Source: Xanthomonas sp. F10 (lineage in GTDB: Bacteria > Pseudomonadota > Gammaproteobacteria > Xanthomonadales > Xanthomonadaceae). Taken from it: 64,000 nt of DNA. The position numbers were made by a program, and so were the translations under genes. Numbering within the stretch: the first letter of the stretch is position 1; every line of letters starts with the position of its first letter. The notes under the pieces were generated by a model. The model ran no database searches. It was given only the letters and a program-made list of their open reading frames with translations, and had not been told where the DNA came from. The stretch lies in NCBI RefSeq assembly GCF_014206815.1, contig NZ_JACHNP010000002.1, positions 124,001-188,000 on the forward strand, read 5' to 3'. Positions 55,686-64,000 of the stretch are shown here, piece by piece.

Positions 55686-56774
55686 TCATCCATGGCGCTG
55701 CTCCAGGGCGATGGCCTCGGCACGCTGCGCGAGCAGGTCCGGCGGCGGGTCGGCGTACAGGTAGTCGAACATGGCTTCCACCGGCTGCACCGGGGTCTCC
55801 AGGTAGGCGTTGAGCTCGATGTCGGCCAGGCGCGCGCATTCCTGCTTCCACGCTGCTTCCTCGTCCTCGCTCCACAGGCCCTGCGCGCTCAGCCAGGCGC
55901 GCAGGCGCAGCAGCGGCTCGCGTTCCCAGGCCTGCTTGACCTCGGCATCGTCGCGGTAGCGGCGCGCGTCGTCGGCGGTGGTGTGGTCGGACAGGCGGTA
56001 GGTCATGAACTCGATCACCGTGCCGCCCTGGCCGGCCAGCGCGCGCTCGCGCGCCTGGCGCATCGCCTCCAGCACCGCGATCAGGTCGTTGCCGTCCACC
56101 TGCAGGCAGTGCAGGCCGCCGGCCAGGCCCTTCTGCGCCAGGGTCTGCGCGCCGGTCTGCGCAGTGCGCGGCACCGAGATCGCCCAGCCGTTGTTGATCA
56201 CGCACAGGATCAGCGGCAACTGGTAGGCGCCGGCGGAGTTGAGCGCGGCGTAGAAGTCGGTCTTGGACGAGCCGCCGTCGCCGCAGGTGGCCACCGCCAC
56301 CTGCGCCTCGCCGCGCAGCTTGAACGCCAGCGCGGCGCCGGCGGCGTGCAGGCACTGGGTGGAAATCGGCACGCAGATCGGGAAGTCGCGGGCGGCGTCG
56401 GAATCGCGCTGGAAGTCGCTGCCGCGCTCGTCGCCGCCCCAGTACAGCAGGATCTCGCGCGGGCGCACGCCGCGCATGAACATGGCGCCGTACTCGCGGT
56501 AGCTGGGCGCCAGCACGTCGCCGCGGCGCATCGAGGCGCCGATGCCGACGTGGGTGGCTTCGTGGCCCAGGCACGAGGCGTAGGTGCCCAGCTTGCCGGT
56601 GCGCTGCAGGGCCACCGCCTTGCTGTCGAAGGTGCGCACGTAGAGCATCTGCTTGAACAGCGCCAGCAGCGTCTGCGGGTTGGCCGAGTCGGCCGGAAGC
56701 GCGTCGCGGACCGGCTGGCCGCCCGCGTCGAGGTACTGCAGGAACTCAATTTCGAACTGGGCGGCGATGCTCAT
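55686..56774 (-). CDS. 2-oxoacid dehydrogenase E1 alpha subunit
   Basis: A 362-residue E1alpha. The thiamine-diphosphate motif runs from ATCGDGGSSKTDFYAALNSAG to LPLILCVINNGWAIS; GTYASCLGHEATHVGIGASM and the phosphorylation-loop-like MTYRLSDHTTADDARRY are typical of branched-chain or pyruvate E1. The ATG at 56774 starts MSIAAQFEIEFLQYL; an upstream Met ten codons earlier is possible. It heads the operon E1alpha-E1beta-SH3-E2. It would decarboxylate the 2-oxoacid and pass the acyl group to lipoyl-E2. Confidence 0.9.
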   Translation of the reverse strand: MSIAAQFEIEFLQYLDAGGQPVRDALPADSANPQTLLALFKQMLYVRTFDSKAVALQRTGKLGTYASCLGHEATHVGIGASMRRGDVLAPSYREYGAMFMRGVRPREILLYWGGDERGSDFQRDSDAARDFPICVPISTQCLHAAGAALAFKLRGEAQVAVATCGDGGSSKTDFYAALNSAGAYQLPLILCVINNGWAISVPRTAQTGAQTLAQKGLAGGLHCLQVDGNDLIAVLEAMRQARERALAGQGGTVIEFMTYRLSDHTTADDARRYRDDAEVKQAWEREPLLRLRAWLSAQGLWSEDEEAAWKQECARLADIELNAYLETPVQPVEAMFDYLYADPPPDLLAQRAEAIALEQRHG

Positions 56775-57108
56775 GGCGATGGCGCTCTCGACAACAAGTT
56801 TCAAATGATATGAGTCGGCATGTTAAGGAAGCCGTGCACAAAAGCCGTCGTGCACCGCAGCACGTGCTGATGCCGTATCGCACAAGAAAAGCCTGGTCGC
56901 GCCGCGTTGCCGATTGATGGCGTTGGGTATCGCCGATGTTGCACTGCGATGCATGCCGTTCATGTGCGCGTGGGTGTCCACCGGTGGCGCCGGTAGATGC
57001 CCGCAGTGCGCCGCGCGCGTCGACAGGCGAGAGCATTGGACAAGGGCGGAAGACGTAGGCGTGCAAGCGCGGCGCGAGGGCGCCCCAGCGCCCGCTACGC
57101 CTAACCTC

Positions 57109-57174
57109 GTAGGAGCGGCTTCAGCCGAGACGGGCCTTCACGGAACGCCCCGTCGCGGCTGAAGCCGCTCCTAC
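57109..57174. repeat. Inverted REP-like pair downstream of the nuclease gene
   Basis: Units at 57109-57131 and 57152-57174 in opposite orientation, 20 bp apart, on the distal side of the nuclease terminator. Confidence 0.85.
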
Positions 57175-57242
57175 GCGATATCGCGGGTGCCCCGCTGAAT
57201 ACCGGCAGCACATGATCGGTGACGGGTCGGCGTCGCCCCAGC

Positions 57243-57272
57243 AAAAAGGGCGTGGCCTCGCGGCCACGCCCT
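57243..57272 (-). terminator. Intrinsic terminator of the secreted nuclease gene
   Basis: On the minus strand AGGGCGTGGC pairs perfectly with GCCACGCCCT across a six-base loop, followed by TTTTT. It lies 24 bp after the nuclease stop codon. Confidence 0.9.
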
Positions 57273-57295
57273 CGCACTTGCACCGCTTGCCGCGA

Positions 57296-60200
57296 TCAGC
57301 GACCGAACAGGCGCAGCCCTTCCACGTAGGTGCTGAAGCGCGCGCTGTTGTCGCTGGGGTCGGCGTCGGCCGAGGTCGAGCCGGCGCTGGCGCCGATCAC
57401 GATCTGGCGGTCGGCCGGCAGCGGCCGCGTCGCCAGGCTCAGGCGGAACGCGGCGCTGGCGCCCGGCGCCAGGTCGGCGCCGCTGCGGCACTGGAAGCGC
57501 GCGCTGCGCAGGCCGTGGTTCTGCCGCACGCACTGCCAGCCGCGCGGCGGCACCAGCGCGGTGAGCGCCGACAGGGTGCTGCCGTCGATCTCCAGGCTGG
57601 CGCCCTGCACCGGCGCGTTGCCGTGGTTGCGCACGTCGATGCGGTAGTCGGCGAAGAAGGCCAGGAACGGCAGGGTGGCCGGGCCATCGATCGACACCGC
57701 CAGGTCGCCGGCCGGGCGCGCCTGCACCGCCACCGTGGCGCTGCCGCCGTTGTCGCCGGGGTTGGGGTCCTCGGTCTGCGAGGCCACCGACGCGGCCAGG
57801 CTCAGGCTGCGCCCGACCAGGGCGGCGCCGGCCGGCACCGCCACCTCGAAGCGCGGCGTGGTGCCGGCGGCGAACTGTGCGGTGCTGCAGGTGACCACGG
57901 TCTGCGCGGCCACGTCCGGCGCGGCGCAGTCCCAGCCCGGGGCGGCGGTCACGCTCGGGGCCACCGCCGCGTCCAGGGCGAAGGCGACCGCAGCGGCGCG
58001 CGCCGCGTCCGGGCCGGCATTGGCCAGAGTGATGCTGTAGCGGATGGTGTCGCCGGCATAGACCGATGCGTTGGCGGCGCTCACGCGCAGGCTCAGGTCG
58101 GCGCGCTCCAGCGGCTTGAGCTTGATCAGCACCACCGCCGGGTCGTGGTCGGACAGCCGCGCCGGCGAGTTGGCGTCGTTGCGCGCCACGGCCGGGAAAT
58201 CGGCGTTGAGCCGCGCGTGGGCTTCGCTGAGGCCGGCGATCTGCGCCGAGCGCATCAGCGCGCGGTTGGCCAGGATGTGGTCCAGCGACTGCACGTTGCC
58301 GTCGTAGGCATAGGAGTAGCTCTGGTCCGGCGTCGACAGCAGGGTCAGGTTGTACAGCGCCGGATCGACCAGGGTGGCGCCGTCGCCGCCGACCACGGTC
58401 TGCGTGTCGGGCGCCGGCAGGCCGGTGATGGTGCCCATCGCATCGACGTAGCCGTCGTTGAACTCGAAGGCGTTGAAGTCGCCCATCACCAGCAATTGCT
58501 CGGTGGGATCGGCGGTCTGGCGCGCCTGCAGCAGGTTCGCCAGGAACACCGCCTGCGCCTGGCGCTTGGCGCGGATGCGCTGGCCGCTGGCGTCGTCGGT
58601 CTCGGCGCCGTTGAGCGAGCGCTGGTGCACCTCGACCACGGTCAGCGGCAGCGCGCGGCCGTCGGCGAAATGCACCACCGCCTTCAGCAGCAGCGGCGGA
58701 CGGTCGTTGAGCAGGCTCACGGTGCCGCTGGGCCCGGTCCAGGTGGCGGCCTTGCCTTCCTGGCTCACCGAGACCACCTCGACGCGGGCGAGGCCGGCGC
58801 CGATCTGCGCGGTCTTGACCAGGAAGCCGACGTCGATGCCGCCGACGTCGTTGCCTTCCTGCAGGTAGGCCACGTACTGCGGATCGGGCTGGCCGGCGGC
58901 CACCGCGTCGCGGTTGACGCGGTCGGCCAGGGTCTGCAGCACGCTCAGGTTCTCGATCTCCACCGTGCCGAGGATGTCGGGGGTGTTGAGGTAGTTGCGG
59001 ATCGCCAGCGAGGCCTTGTTGAGGCGGGCCTGGTAGGCGGCCGCGGTCAGCACCGGTTCGCCGATCGCCGGATCGTTCTGGTCGTCGAAGAAGCGCTCCA
59101 TGTTGTAGGTGGCGATGTTGACGTCGTCGGCCTGCGGCGCCGGGGCCGGCCTGGGCTGGTCGGCGCCGTTGCACTGCACGCTGGGCGCGGTTTCCGGGTA
59201 GATCGTGTAGCGGCGGAAGCTGTAGTCCAGCGGGCCGCTGACGCCGAGCACGGTGCAGCCGGCGGCCACGTCGATGCGCTCGCCGCCGAGGCCGGCGCTG
59301 CCGACCGCGATCACCTGCGGGCTGGTGTTCCAGCGCGGCACATCGCTTGGCGAGCCGGCCGGCAGCGCGTCGGGCTGCTGCACGCCGGCGCTGCGCCAGG
59401 CGCGCGGCAGGCCGGTGACCACGGCATGGAACACGCCGTTGCTGGTCGCGCTGGCGTTGGTCTCGTTGACGTTGCCCAGGGTCGGGGTGTTGACGGTCAG
59501 GCTGGGCACGGTGACGCGCATGCCTTCCAGGCGCTCGAGCTGGTCGTAGGCGCCGTTCGGGTCGGGGAAGCGGGTGGTCAGTTCGACTGCGGCCGGCAAC
59601 GGATTGCCGGTGGACTGCAGCAGCACCGTCGGCGAGCTCAGTTCGGTCAGCGGCGGCTGGCTGGGGTCGGTGCTGGGCACGTACTCGACCACCGTGGCCT
59701 GCACCCGCACCGCGTTGCCCACCGCGGCCTCGGCCGGCGGCGCGCTGCCGGTGTAGACGTAGATGCCCTCGGAGGTGAGTGGGTCGGCGTCGGCCTGGGC
59801 GTCGGGCGTCTGCAGGAAGAAGCCGGCGCTGCGCCGCGCGGTGACGATGCCGCTGGTGGCGACCACCTGGCCGACCAGCGGCGAGCGCGCGCCGCTGCCC
59901 TGGATGCTGTGGATCGGCACCAGGTTGAAGTCGTCGTTGAGGATCACCCCGCTGGCGGTCAGCATGGACGGCAGCGCGCCGCTGACCCCGCTGATGTCCA
60001 GGTAGAAGGTCTCGTCCGGTTCGTTGCTGGTGTCGCCGTTGACCAGCACGCGCACCTCGGCGCTGCTTTCGCCGGCCGGGATCGTCACCTGGGTGGCGGC
60101 CAGCGCCTGGTAATCGCTGCCGGCGCTGGCGGTGCCGTCGCGGGTGGCGGCGGTGAAGCTCACGCCGGCGCTGCCGGCCGGCTGGCTCAGCGTCACGGTG

Positions 60201-60877
60201 AACACGAACGCGGTGCTGCCGCTGTCGCCTTCGGCGCGGCTGATGTTGGCCACGCTGGCCACCGGCAGGTTGCCGCCGCCGCACAGGCTGACCGCCGCGG
60301 CGCTGTTGCGCGGGGTCGGCGCGCCGGTGGCGAAGTCGGCATTGTTGTTGTCGCTGTCGGTGCAGCCGCCGTTGCCGCGCAGCACCGCCAGGGTGTTGCT
60401 GGGCGCGGCGGTCGGGGCGCTGCCTTCGGCGCAGCTGGCGCTGCTGCCGTAGCCGACGAAGTCGGCGTTGCCAGCCGGGCAGGCGCCGCTCAGTGCGGCG
60501 CTGCCCTTGCTCAGCGCGATCTTGCCGGCAGTGCCGCTCATGGCGATGGTGCCGGTGGCGTCGGGCGTGGGCAGCGCGGTGCTGCCGCCGCTGCCGTCGG
60601 CCTGCTTGACCAGGTAGTAGCCTCCGGGCGCGATGCTGCCGCTCAGCGGGGTGACCTGCCAGCTGCTGCCGGCGGCCGAGGCGTACTGCACCGACCAGCC
60701 GGCCAGGCTCACCGCCTCGCTGCCGTTGTTGTGCAACTCGACGAAATCGCTCTTGTAGGTGGCGCCGCTGTTGCCGCCACCGCCATAGACCTGGCTGATG
60801 ACCACCTGCGCCTGGGCGTACCCGGCACACCCCAACGCGCACGACAACACTGCAGCTCGAAGCAGCATGGCTCGCAT
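57296..60877 (-). CDS. Large secreted endonuclease/exonuclease/phosphatase-domain nuclease (ExeM/NucH-like)
   Basis: A 1193-residue exported protein. Signal peptide about 1-23; lamin-tail domain about 25-130 (VISQVYGGGGNSGATYKSDFVELHNNG); Calx-beta-type domain around 205-310 (SFTAATRDGTASAGSDYQAL); an OB-like segment (GIVTARRSAGFFLQTPD); EEP nuclease domain about 590-930 with NIATYNMERFF, GTVEIEN, MGDFNAFEFNDG, LDHILAN and SDHDPAVVLIKLK; then DUF11-type repeats. The catalytic Asp/Glu/His set of EEP enzymes is present. ATG at 60877 has GGGGAG upstream. It likely degrades extracellular DNA for phosphate or biofilm release; no C-terminal anchor is seen. Confidence 0.9.
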   Translation of the reverse strand: MRAMLLRAAVLSCALGCAGYAQAQVVISQVYGGGGNSGATYKSDFVELHNNGSEAVSLAGWSVQYASAAGSSWQVTPLSGSIAPGGYYLVKQADGSGGSTALPTPDATGTIAMSGTAGKIALSKGSAALSGACPAGNADFVGYGSSASCAEGSAPTAAPSNTLAVLRGNGGCTDSDNNNADFATGAPTPRNSAAAVSLCGGGNLPVASVANISRAEGDSGSTAFVFTVTLSQPAGSAGVSFTAATRDGTASAGSDYQALAATQVTIPAGESSAEVRVLVNGDTSNEPDETFYLDISGVSGALPSMLTASGVILNDDFNLVPIHSIQGSGARSPLVGQVVATSGIVTARRSAGFFLQTPDAQADADPLTSEGIYVYTGSAPPAEAAVGNAVRVQATVVEYVPSTDPSQPPLTELSSPTVLLQSTGNPLPAAVELTTRFPDPNGAYDQLERLEGMRVTVPSLTVNTPTLGNVNETNASATSNGVFHAVVTGLPRAWRSAGVQQPDALPAGSPSDVPRWNTSPQVIAVGSAGLGGERIDVAAGCTVLGVSGPLDYSFRRYTIYPETAPSVQCNGADQPRPAPAPQADDVNIATYNMERFFDDQNDPAIGEPVLTAAAYQARLNKASLAIRNYLNTPDILGTVEIENLSVLQTLADRVNRDAVAAGQPDPQYVAYLQEGNDVGGIDVGFLVKTAQIGAGLARVEVVSVSQEGKAATWTGPSGTVSLLNDRPPLLLKAVVHFADGRALPLTVVEVHQRSLNGAETDDASGQRIRAKRQAQAVFLANLLQARQTADPTEQLLVMGDFNAFEFNDGYVDAMGTITGLPAPDTQTVVGGDGATLVDPALYNLTLLSTPDQSYSYAYDGNVQSLDHILANRALMRSAQIAGLSEAHARLNADFPAVARNDANSPARLSDHDPAVVLIKLKPLERADLSLRVSAANASVYAGDTIRYSITLANAGPDAARAAAVAFALDAAVAPSVTAAPGWDCAAPDVAAQTVVTCSTAQFAAGTTPRFEVAVPAGAALVGRSLSLAASVASQTEDPNPGDNGGSATVAVQARPAGDLAVSIDGPATLPFLAFFADYRIDVRNHGNAPVQGASLEIDGSTLSALTALVPPRGWQCVRQNHGLRSARFQCRSGADLAPGASAAFRLSLATRPLPADRQIVIGASAGSTSADADPSDNSARFSTYVEGLRLFGR

Positions 60878-61188
60878 GAACAAGATCTCCCCAATCCTTG
60901 AAGACGTGGACTTAAGAGTGGCTGACGAAGCGTAGCGAGCAGTCGCCAGGTGGGTGCGGACGGCGCGGAGGAACCGCAGTGTACGAGTGGTACATGAGGA
61001 TTCCGAGCACCGTCCGCGCCCGCCTGGTGGCTGCGCAGTAGTTTTGTTAGCCGCTCTTACGCAGATGACTTGACGGCGCCCCCCCAGGCGCCGCCGACGA
61101 TTGTGCCGGAGTTTGACAAGGTGTGCTGACCAATGTGTGACATTCGTCGCTGCGGTACCCTTGCCGGCCCGGAACGCCCACGCCGCCC
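60878..61188. other. Divergent promoter region between nuclease and kynA
   Basis: About 310 bp between divergent genes. It must hold both promoters; no clear operator or repeat was recognised. Confidence 0.4.
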
Positions 61189-62100
61189 ATGCCCGTCGAA
61201 CAGAACCAGCGCCCGCTCGAAGCCGGCATCCATACCGACCTCGAAGGCCGGCTGACCTATGGCGGCTACCTGCGCCTGGACCGGCTGCTGTCGGCGCAGC
61301 AGCCGCTGTCCAATCCGCCGCACCACGACGAACTGCTGTTCATCGTCCAGCACCAGACCTCCGAGCTGTGGCTGAAGCTGCTGGCGCACGAACTGGGCGC
61401 GGCGATCGCGCACCTGCAGCGCGACGAAGTGTGGCAGTGCCGCAAGGTGCTGGCGCGCAGCAAGCAGGTGCTGCGCCTGCTGACCGAACAGTGGTCGGTG
61501 CTGGAGACCCTGACCCCGTCGGAGTACATGGGGTTTCGCGACGTGCTGGGTCCGTCCTCCGGGTTCCAGTCGCTGCAGTACCGCACCATCGAATTCATGC
61601 TCGGCAACAAGAACGCGCAGATGCTGCCGGTGTTCGACCACGACCCGCAGGGCCAGGCGGCGCTGCAGGCGGTGCTGGAGGCGCCCAGCCTGTACGAGGA
61701 GTTCCTGCGCTACCTGGCCCGCTTCGGCCACGCGGTGCCGGCGCCGTACCGCGCCCGCGACTGGCGCCAGCCGCACGTCAGCGACCCGCTGCTGCGCCCG
61801 GTGTTCGAGCGCATCTACGAGAACACCGACCGCTACTGGCGCGAATATGCGCTGTGCGAGGACCTGGTGGACCTGGAGACCCAGTTCCAGCTGTGGCGCT
61901 TTCGCCACATGCGCACGGTGATGCGGGTGATCGGCTTCAAGCGCGGCACCGGCGGCTCCAGCGGCGTCGGCTTCCTGCAGCAGGCGCTGGCGCTGACCTT
62001 CTTTCCGGAGCTGTTCGAGGTGCGCACCTCGGTGGGGCTGGAAAGCCGGGACCCGGGACTCGGGACCCGGGACCCGGATGGGGCGTCGCAAGCGCCGTAG
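61189..62100 (+). CDS. kynA: Tryptophan 2,3-dioxygenase
   Basis: A 303-residue heme enzyme that opens the tryptophan indole ring to N-formylkynurenine. Hallmarks: [45 protein letters not shown] with the distal His/Phe region, [19 protein letters not shown], and [30 protein letters not shown] with the proximal heme His. After [14 protein letters not shown] the last ~20 residues are encoded by GGGACCCGG-type repeats rather than the conserved family tail. It is transcribed toward the peptide-transporter gene. Confidence 0.93.
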   Translation: MPVEQNQRPLEAGIHTDLEGRLTYGGYLRLDRLLSAQQPLSNPPHHDELLFIVQHQTSELWLKLLAHELGAAIAHLQRDEVWQCRKVLARSKQVLRLLTEQWSVLETLTPSEYMGFRDVLGPSSGFQSLQYRTIEFMLGNKNAQMLPVFDHDPQGQAALQAVLEAPSLYEEFLRYLARFGHAVPAPYRARDWRQPHVSDPLLRPVFERIYENTDRYWREYALCEDLVDLETQFQLWRFRHMRTVMRVIGFKRGTGGSSGVGFLQQALALTFFPELFEVRTSVGLESRDPGLGTRDPDGASQAP

Positions 62101-62273
62101 TGGAGCGCGCTGGCAGGCGCCGCTCGGCCTTGCTGCGCTGCGTTGTTATCGGAGGCGTTCGTCTTCCGCGTGGACGCGGGCTTACCGCATGCGCACATCG
62201 CCTTCTTGCCCGGAATCCCTGGTGCTTGAGGTCCCGCTTTTCCGGGTCCCGGGCCCCGGGTCCCGAGTCCCGG
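62046..62273. repeat. GGGACCCGG arrays in inverted arrangement at the kynA 3' end
   Basis: One array (62046-62077) forms the 3' end of the kynA coding sequence; its inverse (62244-62273, GGGTCCCGGGCCCCGGGTCC) lies in the spacer. They can pair across about 170 bp. This is a variant of the GGGATT family in unit design and position. Confidence 0.75.
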
Positions 62274-62380
62274 CCCGTCCACGCATTTGACGCCACGCCG
62301 TCCCTCGGTGATCCTCGCGCGTTGCCCGGCCTGGCCGGACGCACCGCCCCAGCCCATCTGAATACGCAAGGGAACACCGC

Positions 62381-63904
62381 ATGAGCGTTGACGTCGTCGC
62401 GTCGAACCACCCCGCCTCACCGCAGCCGCCGTCAGCGCAACCGCCCGAATTCAAGACCCTGCTGGGCCATCCGCGCCCGCTGTGGATGCTGTTCATGACC
62501 GAGTTCTGGGAGCGCTTCGCGTTCTACGGCATTCGCTGGGCGCTGGTGCTGTACATCGTGGCGCAGTTCCATGGCGGCCAGGGCACGGGCCAGGCCTCGG
62601 CCAGCGCCACCTACGGCGCGTACCTGGCGCTGGTGTATGCGGCGGCGATCTTCGGCGGCTATATCGCCGACCGGGTGCTCGGCTACCAGCGCTCGATCCT
62701 GGTCGGCGCCGCGGTCATGTCCACCGGCCTGTTCCTGATCTCCGTGCCCAACCCGCAGATCTTCGAACTGGGCCTGGCCACCGTGGTGGTCGGCAACGGC
62801 CTGTTCAAACCCAACATCTCGACCATGGTCGGCAAGCTGTACAGCGCCGCCGATCCGCGCCGCGACAGCGGGTTCACCATCTTCTACATGGGCATCAACC
62901 TGGGCGCGATGATCGCGCCGTGGCTGACCCAGCAGCTGGCCGAGAAGGTGTTCGGCACCGAAGCCATGCCGTCCTACAAGATGGTGTTCATCGCGTCGGG
63001 CTTCGGCATGCTGATCAGCCTGGTGTGGTTCTGGTTCGGCCGCCGCCAGCTCAAGGGCATCGGCGCGCCGTTGCCGGGCGGCGCAGGCAACATGCGCGTG
63101 ATCTATGTGCTGCTGGGCATGCTGGTGGCGATCCCGGCGGTGTACCTGGCGCTGGCCGCCGGCGCCGAAGTGCTGCAGTGGATCCTCAGCACCATGTTCG
63201 TGGCGCTGGCGATCATGCTGCTGGTGGAGGGCATCCGCAACGGCAAGGTGGCGCGCGACAAGGTCATCGCGATGCTGATCATCTTCGCCTTCAACGTGCT
63301 GTTCTGGATGTTCTTCGAACAGGCCGGCAGTTCCTTCACCTTCCTCGCCGACGAGATCGTCAACCGCCAGTTCGGCGACTGGACCTTCCCGACCGCGTGG
63401 TTCCAGTCGGTCAACTCGCTGGCGATCATCACCCTGGCGCCGGTCATCGCCTGGATCTGGGTCAAGGCCGGCCGCTTCAATCCGTCGATCTCGCGCAAGT
63501 TCGCGCTGGGCCTGATGTTCAACGGCCTGGCCTTCCTGCTGCTGATGTTCGCGCTGTCGAGCCTGGTCAACGACGCCGGCAAGATCCCGTTCTGGACGCT
63601 GTTCATGGTCTACGTCATCCAGTCGGTGGGCGAGCTGTGCCTGTCGCCGATCGGGCTGTCGATGGTGACCAAGCTGGCGCCGGTGCGCCTGGTCGGCTTC
63701 GGCATGGGCGGCTGGTTCCTGTCCACCGGCATCGGCAACAACCTGTCCGGCATCTTCGCCAGCCATGTCAGCGGCGAAGGCGGCATGACCGTGGCTTCCG
63801 CGCTGGGCGGGTATACCTTCGGCTTCTGGGCGTTGCTGGGCGCCGGCGTGGTGCTGTTCCTGATCGCGCCGCTGATCAGCAAGCTGATGCATGGTGTGAA
63901 GTGA
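62381..63904 (+). CDS. POT/PTR-family peptide transporter
   Basis: A 507-residue proton-coupled oligopeptide transporter. Helix 1 contains the signature EFWERFAFYGIRW (the ExxER motif for proton coupling); FGGYIADRVLG and FTIFYMGINLGA (the PTR2 signature) follow, with 12-14 helices in all. The C-terminal PxxxxLxSPIGLSMVTKLAP segment, read as GELCLSPIGLSMVTKLAP, is typical. It imports di- and tripeptides; similar genes sit beside peptidase genes in Xanthomonas. The ATG at 62381 follows AAGGGAAC. Confidence 0.92.
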   Translation: MSVDVVASNHPASPQPPSAQPPEFKTLLGHPRPLWMLFMTEFWERFAFYGIRWALVLYIVAQFHGGQGTGQASASATYGAYLALVYAAAIFGGYIADRVLGYQRSILVGAAVMSTGLFLISVPNPQIFELGLATVVVGNGLFKPNISTMVGKLYSAADPRRDSGFTIFYMGINLGAMIAPWLTQQLAEKVFGTEAMPSYKMVFIASGFGMLISLVWFWFGRRQLKGIGAPLPGGAGNMRVIYVLLGMLVAIPAVYLALAAGAEVLQWILSTMFVALAIMLLVEGIRNGKVARDKVIAMLIIFAFNVLFWMFFEQAGSSFTFLADEIVNRQFGDWTFPTAWFQSVNSLAIITLAPVIAWIWVKAGRFNPSISRKFALGLMFNGLAFLLLMFALSSLVNDAGKIPFWTLFMVYVIQSVGELCLSPIGLSMVTKLAPVRLVGFGMGGWFLSTGIGNNLSGIFASHVSGEGGMTVASALGGYTFGFWALLGAGVVLFLIAPLISKLMHGVK

Positions 63905-63914
63905 GGACGTGCCA

Positions 63915-64000
63915 ATGACGATGAACAAGACGATGTGCGCCGCCCTGGCGGCGGTGCTGGCCCTGGGCGGTTGCAGCCAGACGGCGCCGCCTGAAGCGCA
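63915..64000 (+). CDS. Start of a lipoprotein gene (truncated by window end)
   Basis: The first 28 codons read MTMNKTMCAALAAVLALGGC followed by SQTAPPEA: a signal peptide with the lipobox ALGGC. The ATG lies 10 bp after the POT transporter stop codon, suggesting co-transcription. A secreted peptidase would fit the neighbour, but the visible part gives no evidence for that. Confidence 0.7.
   Translation, partial: MTMNKTMCAALAAVLALGGCSQTAPPEA

Overview
The window is very GC-rich chromosomal DNA from a gamma-proteobacterium of the Xanthomonas group. The assignment rests on an L-fuconate dehydratase whose catalytic residues fall at the same numbers as the characterised X. campestris enzyme, a mdc malonate decarboxylase operon, a Xanthomonas-type tryptophan 2,3-dioxygenase, an XAC2610-like secreted protein, and the short imperfect palindromes (core GGAGCGGCTTCAGCCGC) and GGGATTGGGGATT arrays that litter Xanthomonas intergenic DNA. 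No rRNA, tRNA, CRISPR array, prophage, insertion sequence or plasmid function was recognised.

Layout. 1-0.8 kb: HAD hydrolase. 0.8-8.9 kb: a complete non-phosphorylative L-fucose pathway (dehydrogenase, lactonase, 2-keto-3-deoxyfuconate dehydrogenase, FAH-type hydrolase, fuconate dehydratase) facing a mutarotase, a FucP symporter and an IclR regulator; a strong palindrome lies between fucP and iclR. 9-11.4 kb: small exported proteins, including a membrane-anchored thioredoxin-like protein followed by a six-cysteine secreted peptide. 12.2-21.3 kb: malonate decarboxylase operon mdcACDEGBH plus a MatC-type transporter, with a convergent GntR regulator. 21.8-22.8 kb: pirin. 23.2-28.7 kb: ECF sigma factor, FecR anti-sigma, STN-containing TonB receptor and a periplasmic histidine acid phosphatase (phytase-like). 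28.9-46 kb: quinone oxidoreductase, MscS-type channel, UbiB/ABC1 kinase, XAC2610-like protein, dihydroxyacetone kinase, DUF808 membrane protein, diguanylate cyclase, ParB-like protein, MgtC-like protein, PfkB kinase, two Rossmann-fold oxidoreductases, DUF6172 protein. 46.4-52 kb: DEAD-box helicase, Sel1/DUF4034-like protein, M4 metalloprotease. 52.8-56.8 kb: 2-oxoacid dehydrogenase operon E1alpha-E1beta-SH3 protein-E2. 57.3-60.9 kb: large secreted nuclease. 61.2-64 kb: tryptophan 2,3-dioxygenase, POT peptide transporter, start of a lipoprotein gene.

The most unusual features are: (i) intergenic repeats that have become coding sequence, notably an in-frame 111-bp tandem array forming a 144-residue N-terminal extension of MdcB, and a repeat pair in the E2 linker; (ii) the six-cysteine peptide/thioredoxin pair, whose cysteine spacing resembles the CS-alpha-beta (defensin) pattern; (iii) a eukaryote-like SH3 protein translationally coupled to E2; (iv) the systematic placement of repeat arrays at gene 3' ends, particularly between convergent genes; and (v) a roughly 0.3-kb dispersed repeat present twice.
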